Shown here one piece after another: positions 43,628-52,329 of a stretch of 64,000 nt of DNA. The first letter of the stretch is position 1; each line of letters begins with the position of its first letter. Origin of the DNA: an uncultured Lachnospiraceae bacterium. Lineage in GTDB: Bacteria > Bacillota > Clostridia > Lachnospirales > Lachnospiraceae. Below the pieces are notes generated by a model, which was not told where the DNA came from, ran no database searches, and was given only the letters and a program-made list of their open reading frames with translations. The position numbers and the translations under genes were made by a program. The stretch lies in assembly GCA_900550235.1 (NCBI GenBank), contig URRQ01000004.1:1-64000 (forward strand), in the 5' to 3' direction.

Positions 43628-44476
43628 ATGTTGAAAAAGATTTTACAAGGTATGGTTGTTGGGATTGCCAACATCATTCCGGGTGTAAGTGGTGGAACAA
43701 TGATGGTAGCCATGGGACTTTATGATAAGCTGATTCATTCCATCACACATTTAAAAAGCGAGTTTAAGGAAAGTATGAAACTTCTGATTCCGATTTTTGC
43801 CGGAGCAGGAATTGCGATCATCGCATTGTCGAGATTGTTTGAATTTTTGTTGGCAACATATCCGATTCCAACAAACTTTGCGTTTTGCGGTTTAATAGCA
43901 GGAAGTCTTCCATTTATCTTTCAGAAAGTAAAAGGCCATTCAGTAACAGTAGGGAAAATGATTCCGTTTTTTATTTTCTTTGGAGTTGTTATTTTAATGG
44001 CAGTACTTGGAGAAGACGGCGGAAGCACTGCGGACGTGAGTTTTGGAATTGTCAATGTGATAAAACTTCTGGGAGTTGGAGTTGTTGCGGCGGCTACCAT
44101 GGTAGTACCTGGAGTGAGTGGTTCCATGATGCTTATGCTTCTTGGATATTATGATACGATTATCGAGACGATCAATGATTGTATTGATGCGTTGATCCAG
44201 TTTAATATGACAGAGCTTTTGCGAGTAGTTGGAATTTTGGCTCCGTTTGGAATCGGTGTAGTAGTTGGAATTTTTGCCATTGCAAAATTGATCGAATTTA
44301 TCTTCAAGAAAGCAGAAATCCATGCTTATTATGGAATTATCGGTTTGATTCTTGCATCTCCGATTGCGATTCTAATGAAAACAGATTGGAGCGGTGCTTC
44401 TGTGTTGCTTCTTGCAATCAGTGTTGTTACTTTTGCGGCAGGATGGTTCACTGCAAGCAAGTTAGGTGGAGAGTAG
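43628..44476 (+). CDS. DUF368 membrane protein, PopT-type polyprenyl-phosphate transporter
   Basis: 282 residues, about eight membrane helices. Two inverted-repeat signatures mark DUF368: GIANIIPGVSGGTMMVAMGLYD (split by the first helix pair, about 12-33) and MVVPGVSGSMMLMLLGYYD at about 158. Published work identifies DUF368 proteins as carriers that return undecaprenyl phosphate across the membrane for cell-wall synthesis. Starts 4 nt after hisC. Confidence 0.85.
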   Translation: MLKKILQGMVVGIANIIPGVSGGTMMVAMGLYDKLIHSITHLKSEFKESMKLLIPIFAGAGIAIIALSRLFEFLLATYPIPTNFAFCGLIAGSLPFIFQKVKGHSVTVGKMIPFFIFFGVVILMAVLGEDGGSTADVSFGIVNVIKLLGVGVVAAATMVVPGVSGSMMLMLLGYYDTIIETINDCIDALIQFNMTELLRVVGILAPFGIGVVVGIFAIAKLIEFIFKKAEIHAYYGIIGLILASPIAILMKTDWSGASVLLLAISVVTFAAGWFTASKLGGE

Positions 44477-44494
44477 AGGTAGGAAACAATATAC

Positions 44495-45337
44495 ATGCAT
44501 GAAGTGAGGGATAAAATGGGATATAGTCACGAGATTATTTTACCAAACGAAGAATTGCCCTTTAAAATGTTTTTGTTTGAAGGGAAAGATGGAAACTATG
44601 TGCGGGGGAAACATTGGCATCGCTCGATTGAAATTTTTGCAATTTTTGAAGGAAACCTGCGTTTCTTTTTGAATGATGAAGAATATAAAATGAATGCAGG
44701 GGAATTTTTTCTTGTGAATTCCAATGAAGTACATTCGATTTTTGCTCCAAAGCCGAATAAGACGGTTGTGATTCAGATTCCGCTCGCTGTTTTTAAAAAA
44801 TATTATACGAACGAACAATTTATTTCTTTTTCCCACGAACCAGGCAACCGTAATCAAGAATTGATGGAATCGATGCGTATGATGTATCGATTCTATGTGA
44901 AACAAGAATGTGGATATGAATTCAAAGTACAAAGTTTGTTTTATGAACTGGTTTATACACTTGTGACGGAATATAGAAATACCGAGGTTAGTCCGGAAAT
45001 TGTTCGAAGTTATCGCAAACTAAGTCGTTTGACGGAAATTACAGATTATATTAAGAAGAATTATCAGAAAGAGATGTCGCTAGAGAGTCTTGCAGAGACA
45101 TTTGGGTATTCTCCGACATATTTATCAAAAATGTTCCAAAAATATGCCGAGATTAATTATAGAGATTATGTACAGAATATCAGGCTGGATCGTGCAAGCA
45201 AGGAATTGGTTTCTACGGATCATATGATCAGTGATATCGCTTTAAATCACGGTTTTGCAAATAGTAAAGCGTTTGCCAACGCATTTCGAAAGAAGTATGG
45301 AATGCTGCCAAGTGATTTTCGGAAACAGAAGAATTAA
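44495..45337 (+). CDS. AraC-family regulator of the xylo-oligosaccharide locus
   Basis: 280 residues. N-terminal cupin sensor (HWHRSIEIFAIFEGNLRFFL, about 38-57) and a C-terminal double helix-turn-helix (MSLESLAETFGYSPTYLSKM and ISDIALNHGFANSKAF). These regulators bind a sugar in the cupin and activate transcription. Its position just before the locus makes it the likely activator of the two promoters that share a 17-bp motif (45419-45435 and 47808-47824). ATG 44516 is an alternative start. Confidence 0.9.
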   Translation: MHEVRDKMGYSHEIILPNEELPFKMFLFEGKDGNYVRGKHWHRSIEIFAIFEGNLRFFLNDEEYKMNAGEFFLVNSNEVHSIFAPKPNKTVVIQIPLAVFKKYYTNEQFISFSHEPGNRNQELMESMRMMYRFYVKQECGYEFKVQSLFYELVYTLVTEYRNTEVSPEIVRSYRKLSRLTEITDYIKKNYQKEMSLESLAETFGYSPTYLSKMFQKYAEINYRDYVQNIRLDRASKELVSTDHMISDIALNHGFANSKAFANAFRKKYGMLPSDFRKQKN

Positions 45338-45341
45338 AAGA

Positions 45342-45400
45342 AAGCGTATGTTTGGATGCTGCTTTGGGAAAAGAGTGGCATCAGACATACGCTTTTTTTA
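45342..45400 (+). terminator. Terminator of the AraC regulator gene
   Basis: AAGCGTATGT (45342-45351) pairs with ACATACGCTT (45385-45394), followed by a T run; an inner GATGC/GCATC stem is present. Confidence 0.8.
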
Positions 45401-45418
45401 TGCGTGGTTGTGAAAAAT

Positions 45419-45482
45419 GACAAGAAAGTGCCATTATTAAGACAATATATTGGATGAATACAATAAAAAACTCTGTTACAAT
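45419..45482 (+). promoter_or_regulatory. Activator-type promoter of the DUF4867-isomerase transcript
   Basis: GACAAGAAAGTGCCATT (45419-45435) differs by one base from the motif at 47808. The -10 TACAAT (45477-45482) starts 42 bp after the motif; no -35 at the standard spacing. This fits AraC-dependent activation. Confidence 0.55.
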
Positions 45483-45529
45483 ATGAGAAAATATAGAAGA
45501 AATAAATAAAAATGAGAGGAATGGAAAAC

Positions 45530-46141
45530 ATGCAAAAGGTGACAGAGGAATCTTTTAAAAAGTATGGGAAGGTATTGAATGATTTTGACTTTTCTGAACT
45601 ATTAAAAGAAATGAACACGACACCGGTTCCGGAAGATGTTATTTATGTTCCATCGGAAGAGCGCTTAGAAGCTTTGGATGCGGCAAAAGAGTTAAAAAAC
45701 AGAATGTACGGAGGCTTGCCGATTCAGGTTGGTTATTGCAATGGACATAATAAAGCATTGAACGCATTGGAATATCATCGCTGTTCAGAAGTGGATGTGG
45801 CTGTAGACGATATTATTTTATTGCTGGGATGTCAGCAGGACATCGAGGAAGATTTTACATATGATACATCTCGTGTAGAAGCTTTTTATGTACCTGCAGG
45901 AACGGCAGTAGAATTATATGCAACAACGCTTCACTATGCTCCGTGCGGTGTAGAAGGGAATGGATTCCGCTGTGTGATTGTGCTTCCAAAAGACACGAAC
46001 ACAGACATTACGTTTTCTACATCCGGAAAAGGGGAAGACAAGTTGCTGACAGCAAAAAACAAATGGTTGATTGCTCACGAGGATGCAAAAATCGAAGGAG
46101 CTTTTAACGGACTCAAAGGCGTGAACATCACGTTAGGTTAG
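45530..46141 (+). CDS. DUF4867 family protein
   Basis: 203 residues. The DUF4867 family occurs beside sugar isomerase genes in gut Firmicutes. The sequence is cupin-like in its middle (QVGYCNGHNKALNALEYHRC, VDDIILLLGC, FYVPAGTAVELYATTLHYAP), with His and Glu residues suited to metal binding, and resembles sugar-binding or epimerase cupins. ATG 45530 has a usable spacing to GAGAGG; ATG 45521 and 45512 are alternatives. A role as accessory sugar mutarotase or isomerase is inference. Confidence 0.72.
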   Translation: MQKVTEESFKKYGKVLNDFDFSELLKEMNTTPVPEDVIYVPSEERLEALDAAKELKNRMYGGLPIQVGYCNGHNKALNALEYHRCSEVDVAVDDIILLLGCQQDIEEDFTYDTSRVEAFYVPAGTAVELYATTLHYAPCGVEGNGFRCVIVLPKDTNTDITFSTSGKGEDKLLTAKNKWLIAHEDAKIEGAFNGLKGVNITLG

Positions 46142-46162
46142 ATGGATTAGGAGGAAAAGAAA

Positions 46163-47647
46163 ATGAGTAATATGCCAAAACTTAAAATTGGTGTGGTAGC
46201 AGTAAGCCGCGATTGCTTTCCGGAGAGCTTGTCTGTAACAAGAAGAGAAGCTCTTATGAAAGCATACATTGATAAATATGGAGATGCAGAAATCTATGAG
46301 TGTCCGATCTGCATTGTTGAGAGTGAGATCCATATGGTTCAGGCTTTGGAGGATGTAAAAAAAGCAGGATGTAATGCGCTGGTTGTATACCTTGGCAATT
46401 TCGGACCGGAAATAGCAGAAACATTGCTTGCGAAACATTTTGATGGACCGAAGATGTTTGTTGCAGCGGCAGAAGAAAGCGGAGATAATCTGATTCAGGG
46501 ACGCGGCGATGCCTACTGCGGTATGTTAAATGCCAGCTATAACTTAAAGCTTCGTAATGTAAAAGCATATATCCCGGAATACCCGGTAGGAACAGCAGAA
46601 GAGTGTGCGGACATGATTCACGAATTTGCACCAATTGCAAAAGCGATCATTGGTTTAAGCAGCTTAAAGATTATTAGCTTTGGACCACGTCCGTTGAATT
46701 TCCTTGCATGTAATGCACCGATCCAGCAGCTTTATAATCTCGGAGTTGAAATTGAAGAAAACTCAGAATTAGATCTATTTGAAGCATTTAATAAGCACGC
46801 AGATGATGAGAGAATTCCGTCTGTTGTAAAAGAAATGGAAGAGGAGCTTGGTGCAGGAAACAAAAAACCTGAAATCTTAAAGAAATTAGCACAGTATGAA
46901 CTGACATTAAAGGATTGGGTAGAAGAACACAAAGGCTACAGAGAATATGTTGCAATCGCGGGAAAATGCTGGCCGGCATTCCAGACACAGTTCGGTTTTG
47001 TACCGTGTTATGTCAATAGCCGTTTGACCGCACAGGGAATTCCCGTATCTTGTGAAGTAGATATTTATGGAGCGCTAAGTGAGTTTATCGGAACAATCGT
47101 AAGCAATGATGCCGTTACATTATTGGATATCAATAATAATGTGCCTGCTGATTTATATAAAGAAGATATCGAAGGTAAATTCGACTACACACATAAAGAT
47201 ACGTTCATGGGATTCCATTGCGGAAATACGACAAGTAAAAAGCTATCTTTCTGTGAGATGAAGTATCAGTTGATCATGGCGAGAGCTCTTCCGGAAGAAG
47301 TGACACAGGGAACATTGGAAGGAGATATTGTTCCTGGAGATATTACATTTTTCAGACTGCAGAGTACCGCAGATTGTAAGCTCCGCGCATACATTGCACA
47401 GGGAGAGGTTCTTCCGGTTGCGACAAGATCCTTTGGATCTATTGGTATTTTTGCGATTCCGGAGATGGGAAGATTTTATCGTCATGTATTGATCGAGAAG
47501 AATTTCCCGCATCATGGAGCGGTTGCATTTGGCAAACACGGGAAAGCATTGTTTGAAGTGTTCAAATATATCGGTGTTCCGGTAGAAGAGATTGGCTACA
47601 ATCAGCCAAAAGGAGTACGTTATCCAACGGAAAATCCTTGGAACTAA
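46163..47647 (+). CDS. L-fucose/L-arabinose isomerase family protein
   Basis: 494 residues. It fits the FucI/AraA fold family: N-terminal KIGVVAVSRDCFPESLS and LVVYLGNFGPEIAE; metal-site candidates are Glu and Asp in SCEVDIYGALSEFIG (about 297) and the C-terminal HHGAVAFGKHGKALFE. No xylA lies here, yet a xylulokinase gene does, so this enzyme is the best candidate for converting the sugar released by the GH120 xylosidase to a ketose. It follows DUF4867 after 21 nt and ends at a perfect terminator. Confidence 0.85.
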   Translation: MSNMPKLKIGVVAVSRDCFPESLSVTRREALMKAYIDKYGDAEIYECPICIVESEIHMVQALEDVKKAGCNALVVYLGNFGPEIAETLLAKHFDGPKMFVAAAEESGDNLIQGRGDAYCGMLNASYNLKLRNVKAYIPEYPVGTAEECADMIHEFAPIAKAIIGLSSLKIISFGPRPLNFLACNAPIQQLYNLGVEIEENSELDLFEAFNKHADDERIPSVVKEMEEELGAGNKKPEILKKLAQYELTLKDWVEEHKGYREYVAIAGKCWPAFQTQFGFVPCYVNSRLTAQGIPVSCEVDIYGALSEFIGTIVSNDAVTLLDINNNVPADLYKEDIEGKFDYTHKDTFMGFHCGNTTSKKLSFCEMKYQLIMARALPEEVTQGTLEGDIVPGDITFFRLQSTADCKLRAYIAQGEVLPVATRSFGSIGIFAIPEMGRFYRHVLIEKNFPHHGAVAFGKHGKALFEVFKYIGVPVEEIGYNQPKGVRYPTENPWN

Positions 47648-47650
47648 ATT

Positions 47651-47695
47651 AAAAAATCGTCTGTATATTTTGAATAGATATACAGACGATTTTTT
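47651..47695 (+). terminator. Terminator of the isomerase transcript
   Basis: AAAAAATCGTCTGTATAT (47651-47668) pairs perfectly with ATATACAGACGATTTTTT (47678-47695). Confidence 0.9.
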
Positions 47696-47807
47696 GAATT
47701 ATTATAAAAGATGTACTTTTTAAAAATGATATTTTATTGACAATCTCGTGAAAATGCATAAAAAACAAACAAACAAAATAGAAAAAGTGATAAAAAACAC
47801 CAAAAAA

Positions 47808-47871
47808 GACAAGAAAGTGACATTGAAAGGTTAAGAGTAAGCTAGTGGAGAGATGGAAAGGTTGTTATAAT
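47808..47871 (+). promoter_or_regulatory. Activator-type promoter of the ABC importer transcript
   Basis: GACAAGAAAGTGACATT (47808-47824) matches the motif at 45419 at 16 of 17 positions. TATAAT (47866-47871) again starts 42 bp after the motif. A related half site AAAAAGTGATAAA lies 30 bp further upstream. No good -35. Confidence 0.6.
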
Positions 47872-47917
47872 TTACAATATAAGAAACAGGAAGTCACTAT
47901 TAAAAGGAGGAAGAGAA

Positions 47918-49171
47918 ATGAAAAAGAGACTTGCGAGAATTCTTGCTGTAGCGCTGGCTGCATCAACTATGCTCACCGGATGTGGTGGGGGCGGTAAGAA
48001 GCCTTCCAATGGAAAAGCGCCTGAGAAACAGGAGATTACAGAAGATGTAACAAAGACAGAGGGAGAAATCAATGTCTGGACAAATTTAAGCCAGGATGAG
48101 ATGAACTTCTATGTAGAAGAGTTTAACAAAATCGTACCGGGTGTAAAGGTTAATGTTACGGTAATGCCATCTAAAGAGTACAGAACAAAACTTCAGAATG
48201 CTTTCCGTACAGGAACAAATGCACCAGATGTAGCAACATTTGAGATTTCTGACTATGGTGTTTACAGAGATACAGATATGCTTGAGAACTTAAGTCAGGA
48301 GCAGTACGGCGGAGATGAGATTTCAAAAAATATGATTCCATATGTTGATGAATTATCAAGAGACGGAGAAGGCAATGTAAAAGGTCTTTCTTGGCAGTCA
48401 ACACCAGGTGGATTCTGGTATAAGAAAGCGCTTGCAAAAGAATACCTTGGAACAGACGATCCACAGGAATTAGCAGAAATGTTATCAAGCTGGGATAAGA
48501 TCGTTGAAGTTGGTAAACAGGTATATGAGAAATCAGGCGGAAAGATTGCTTTATTAGATGACGTTGAATCAGTATTACAGCTTTATGCTTCTTACAAAGG
48601 ACAGGCTTGGGTAGATGAAAACAATCATATCATCGATGATGAGTATATGCTTGAAATGTACAAAATGATGGATGATGTTGTTAAGAACAAAGTAGATGCA
48701 GAAGCAGATATGTGGTCAGCAGGTTGGACATCAGGAATGTACTCAAAAGATATGTTTATCTTAACATGTCTTCCAACATGGGGATTAAACTTCTGTATCA
48801 AACCAGGTATCCCAGCAGACGAGATGGAAAAAGCTGCAAACACATGGGGATATATGCAGGCTCCGATTCCTTACCAGAACGGTGGAACATGGTACGGAAT
48901 GTACTCAAAATCAGAGAATAAAGATGCTGCATGGGCTTGGATCAAAACTATGACAGCTAATGAAGATTACCTTGTAAACGGACTTGCAAATACATGGGGA
49001 GATTTTCCGGGATATATTCCGGCAATCGAAAGATGTATTGAAGAAGGGCATACAGATATCGTTACAGGAGATCAGCAGTATTTCGCAGATTTCTATGAGA
49101 CAGCGAAAAAAGTTAAAGGTGATCCATTAACAAAATATGACCGTCAGGCATGGTCAAGTGCAACAGCATAG
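47918..49171 (+). CDS. Sugar ABC transporter binding lipoprotein, cut by an amber codon
   Basis: Family 1 extracellular solute-binding protein. The signal peptide ends in a lipobox MLTGC with lipidated Cys22, followed by a GGGG linker. Sugar-binding landmarks include INVWTNLSQDEMNFYVEEFN and TWYGMYSKSENKDAAWAWIK. TAG at 49169-49171 stops translation after 417 residues; the same frame continues to TAA 49268-49270 with LVATGQATPEEAVKGFKEEM and IYPEI, the normal C-terminal helices. The full protein would have 450 residues. A CAG or GAG to TAG change, a sequencing error or read-through would all explain it. The loss of 33 residues may destabilise the protein. Confidence 0.88.
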   Translation: MKKRLARILAVALAASTMLTGCGGGGKKPSNGKAPEKQEITEDVTKTEGEINVWTNLSQDEMNFYVEEFNKIVPGVKVNVTVMPSKEYRTKLQNAFRTGTNAPDVATFEISDYGVYRDTDMLENLSQEQYGGDEISKNMIPYVDELSRDGEGNVKGLSWQSTPGGFWYKKALAKEYLGTDDPQELAEMLSSWDKIVEVGKQVYEKSGGKIALLDDVESVLQLYASYKGQAWVDENNHIIDDEYMLEMYKMMDDVVKNKVDAEADMWSAGWTSGMYSKDMFILTCLPTWGLNFCIKPGIPADEMEKAANTWGYMQAPIPYQNGGTWYGMYSKSENKDAAWAWIKTMTANEDYLVNGLANTWGDFPGYIPAIERCIEEGHTDIVTGDQQYFADFYETAKKVKGDPLTKYDRQAWSSATA

Positions 49172-49283
49172 ATGGATCTTGTAGCTACAGGACAGGCTAC
49201 ACCGGAAGAAGCGGTAAAAGGCTTTAAAGAAGAAATGAAAAATATTTATCCAGAAATCGAAATTGATTAATCTTTAGCAACAC

Positions 49284-49335
49284 AGCTGCTTCGTGGAGGT
49301 CTTCACTAAGAGTACGACGCGAAGCAGCTTTTCTA
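49284..49335 (+). terminator. Attenuating hairpin between binding protein and permease genes
   Basis: AGCTGCTTCG (49284-49293) pairs with CGAAGCAGCT (49320-49329), followed by TTTC. Such hairpins commonly make the binding protein mRNA more abundant than the permeases. Confidence 0.7.
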
Positions 49336-49358
49336 GTCGGAAGGAGGATTACAAAAAA

Positions 49359-50270
49359 GTGTCCGCAATAACAAAAAAAAGAAGAAACAAAATAAATAAA
49401 AGTAATGCGGGATATTTCTTTATTGCCCCATATATTATAGTTTTTTTATGCTTTACTTTGTATCCGATTCTCTATACATTTAGACTAAGCTTTATGTCAT
49501 GGGACGGATTTGGGGAGCAGCAATTTGTAGGGTTAGCAAACTACACAAGACTTTTGCATGATCCGATGTTTATTAAATCGATTGGAAATACGATTTTTAT
49601 CGCATTGATCGCTATGATACCACAGATGATATTCGGTCTGGTGCTTGCATTTTTATTGAACCAGAAGAGATTAAAAGGATCAAATTTCTTTAAAACGGTT
49701 TTTTATTTTCCGAATCTTGTAACGGCAGTTTCGCTCGGTGTTTTGTTCAGTTTGCTATTTGACTGGAAAGTAGGAAGCGTAAATCAGTTACTGACATCGT
49801 TACATATTATTTCAGAACCGATTAACTGGAAGGGAAGTCCGATTTTGTCTCAGTTAATCGTTGCATTTGTATTATTCTGGCAATATTTTGGATACTATAC
49901 CATTATATTTACAGCCGGTATTCGAGGAATTCCATATGAATTATTTGAGGCGGCAGAGGTAGATGGAGCAACAAAAACACAGACATTCTTTAAAATTGTG
50001 CTTCCGCTGATGCGCCCGATCATGACATTTGCATTTGTAACATCTATCATAGGTGGTCTTCAGATCTTTGACTTGCCATACACATTTGGTGGACAAATGG
50101 GTGGTACAAAGGGATCGCTACTGACAATGGTAATGTATATGTACAATATTGCATTTACAAATTTAGACTATGGTTATGGCGCGGCTATTTCTTATGGATT
50201 ATTTGTAATTATCATTGTGTTCTCGATTATTTTTATGAAATATACAACAGGAAAGAAGGAGCAGTATTAA
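49359..50270 (+). CDS. Sugar ABC transporter permease (MalF/UgpA type)
   Basis: 303 residues with six membrane helices. The EAA loop that docks the ATPase reads ELFEAAEVDGATKTQTFFKI (about 208-227). Start taken at GTG 49359, 11 nt after AAGGAGG; an upstream in-frame start at 49293 would translate the hairpin. Partner of the next permease and the preceding lipoprotein. No ATPase gene is in the locus, so a shared MsmK/UgpC-type ATPase must serve it. Confidence 0.92.
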   Translation: MSAITKKRRNKINKSNAGYFFIAPYIIVFLCFTLYPILYTFRLSFMSWDGFGEQQFVGLANYTRLLHDPMFIKSIGNTIFIALIAMIPQMIFGLVLAFLLNQKRLKGSNFFKTVFYFPNLVTAVSLGVLFSLLFDWKVGSVNQLLTSLHIISEPINWKGSPILSQLIVAFVLFWQYFGYYTIIFTAGIRGIPYELFEAAEVDGATKTQTFFKIVLPLMRPIMTFAFVTSIIGGLQIFDLPYTFGGQMGGTKGSLLTMVMYMYNIAFTNLDYGYGAAISYGLFVIIIVFSIIFMKYTTGKKEQY

Positions 50271-51116
50271 ATGGGTATGAAAGCAAAAAAAGAAAATCAC
50301 GCAAAAATACGCAGGGGTTTAACATATGTATTTCTAATTATTTTGGCTATTGTTTGTGTGGTACCATTTTATAATATGATTATCGGCTGTACTCATGATA
50401 ATGCAGCCTTAGCAACATCATTCCAGATGCTTCCGGGAAGTCATTTGATGGATAACTATAAACGATTGCAAGATAACGTGGATATTTGGCGTGGTCTCGG
50501 CAACAGTATTTTTATCTCTGTTACTTATACATTGATTTCTACATATGTCGGAGCGATGACGGCTTATGGATTTGCAAAATACAAATTCCGTGGAAATAAA
50601 GTGCTATTTTGGGTTGTATTAGCAACGATGATGTTACCTGGACAACTTGGTATCATCGGATATTTTCAGGAAATGAATACATTAGGTCTTTTGGATAGTT
50701 ATATTTCTATTATTATGCCAAGTTTTGCAACTCCGGTAATGGTATATTGGATTCGCCAATATATTGATGCATATGTTCCGGATGAATTGATTGAAAGTGC
50801 GAGAATTGACGGTTGCAATGAATTTAAGATTTTTAATAAGATTATTTTCCCGGTAATTATTGGCGGTGTAGCTACACAGGCTATTTTTACATTTGTAAGT
50901 TGCTGGAATTCTTTCGTTCAGCCATCTATTCTCTTATTCTCGCAAGAGAAGTTTACACTACCAATTTTGGTACAGCAGATGCAGGGTGTTTACAAAACCG
51001 ATTACGGTGTAATTTATTTAGGCGTAACACTTTCTGTTATTCCGATTCTTCTTTTATTCGTATTCTGTTCGAAGAAGATTATGGAGAGTTCAATGTCTGG
51101 TGCAGTAAAGGGATAA
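50271..51116 (+). CDS. Sugar ABC transporter permease (MalG/UgpE type)
   Basis: 281 residues, six membrane helices. The EAA loop is ELIESARIDGCNEFKIFNKI (about 172-191). It starts directly after the stop of the first permease with AAGGAGC upstream. Together they form the importer channel for the xylose-type oligosaccharide implied by the GH120 gene. Confidence 0.93.
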   Translation: MGMKAKKENHAKIRRGLTYVFLIILAIVCVVPFYNMIIGCTHDNAALATSFQMLPGSHLMDNYKRLQDNVDIWRGLGNSIFISVTYTLISTYVGAMTAYGFAKYKFRGNKVLFWVVLATMMLPGQLGIIGYFQEMNTLGLLDSYISIIMPSFATPVMVYWIRQYIDAYVPDELIESARIDGCNEFKIFNKIIFPVIIGGVATQAIFTFVSCWNSFVQPSILLFSQEKFTLPILVQQMQGVYKTDYGVIYLGVTLSVIPILLLFVFCSKKIMESSMSGAVKG

Positions 51117-51119
51117 TCT

Positions 51120-52310
51120 ATGAAATACAATTTTGATGAACAAATTGACAGAAGAAATACAAACAGCGCAAAATTTGATGAGATGGATGCGTTGTTTGGA
51201 ACAGACGTTATGCATTTGGGAGTGGCAGACATGGACTACCGCTCCCCAATGCCTATTATAGAGGCAATGCAGAAAATCATTGACAAAGGGGTATTTGGAT
51301 ATACTATTTGGCCGGATCAGTATGAGGCATGGATTTGTCAATGGATGAAACGTCATTATGGAGAGAATATTGATCCGGAATGGGTTCTGTTTTCACCAAG
51401 AATCAACATGGCATTAAATATGGCGGTAGAAACATTTACGAATGCCGGAGATGGAATTGTCCTTCATACGCCGGCTTATACTGCGCTTCAAAATGCAGTT
51501 GAAAAATATGACCGTGTCATGATTGAAAGTCCGCTTGTATTGGAAAATGGCAGATATAAAATGGACTTTGAACAGTTGAGAAAAGAACTGGATGAGAAAA
51601 AAGCAAAAGGTATATGTGCAAAGATCATGCTTTTATGCAATCCTCACAATCCGACAGGACGTGTCTGGAAACTGGAAGAATTGCAACAGATTGCTGATAT
51701 TTGCAAAGAATACAATCTTCTGTTGATATCAGATGAGATACATGAAGATTTTGTGAAAAAAGGATATAAATTTGTGTCTTGCCTGAAATTAAAAGAAGAA
51801 CTCCAAGGACGGATGATTATATGTAATTCTATTACAAAGACATTCAATGTACCGGGAGTTATTTTATCCAATCTGATCATTCCGGATCCGAAAATACGGG
51901 AACGGATGAAAGAGACGATCGACCGTTGGGGACTTCACAATCCAAATATCTTTGCTGCCGGAATTTTAGAGGCGGCTTATACACAATGTGATGAATGGAT
52001 AGAGCAGGTCAATGAATATTTAGAGAATAATTACCGGTTCTTGAAAGAATATTTGGAGAAGAACATGCCGGAATTTGAAGTGATCCATTCCGAAGGCACT
52101 TATATGGCATGGATTCAGACAGAAAAATTGCAGATTACTCCGGAGCAGCTGGAGGAGTTTTTTATCAAAGATGCAAAAGTATCGGTATATATGGGAAGCA
52201 GATATGGAAAACATACAGATTCCTTTATAAGAATTAACATTGCAACGTCAAGAAGCTATCTTCAGGAGGCTTTGGAAAGAATCAAGGCGCAATATCATAA
52301 AATAAAATAA
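51120..52310 (+). CDS. MalY/PatB-type PLP aminotransferase or C-S lyase
   Basis: 396 residues, fold type I. N-terminal VMHLGVADMDYRSPMPIIEA and Lys240 in NSITKTFNVPGV mark the MalY/PatB group, which includes cystathionine beta-lyases; LCNPHNPTGR is conserved. It starts 4 nt after the permease gene, so it is in the sugar operon. E. coli MalY also interferes with a sugar regulator, so a regulatory role is conceivable. The link with xylan sugars is not explained by known pathways. Confidence 0.85.
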   Translation: MKYNFDEQIDRRNTNSAKFDEMDALFGTDVMHLGVADMDYRSPMPIIEAMQKIIDKGVFGYTIWPDQYEAWICQWMKRHYGENIDPEWVLFSPRINMALNMAVETFTNAGDGIVLHTPAYTALQNAVEKYDRVMIESPLVLENGRYKMDFEQLRKELDEKKAKGICAKIMLLCNPHNPTGRVWKLEELQQIADICKEYNLLLISDEIHEDFVKKGYKFVSCLKLKEELQGRMIICNSITKTFNVPGVILSNLIIPDPKIRERMKETIDRWGLHNPNIFAAGILEAAYTQCDEWIEQVNEYLENNYRFLKEYLEKNMPEFEVIHSEGTYMAWIQTEKLQITPEQLEEFFIKDAKVSVYMGSRYGKHTDSFIRINIATSRSYLQEALERIKAQYHKIK

Positions 52311-52329
52311 TCATTAGAGGTACAGAAAA

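Noticed and set aside
47737..47742. TTGACA as the -35 of the importer promoter
   Set aside because: No -10 box lies at 16-18 bp; the TATAAT at 47866 with the upstream motif is better placed.
47761..47800. A-rich run with AAAC repeats as a CRISPR-like or tandem repeat array
   Set aside because: Only a short low-complexity A/C tract; no regular spacer-repeat pattern.
49169..49171. Programmed read-through or pyrrolysine at the binding protein UAG
   Set aside because: No supporting element is visible and no Pyl genes are in the window; prfA is present and looks normal. A point mutation is simpler.
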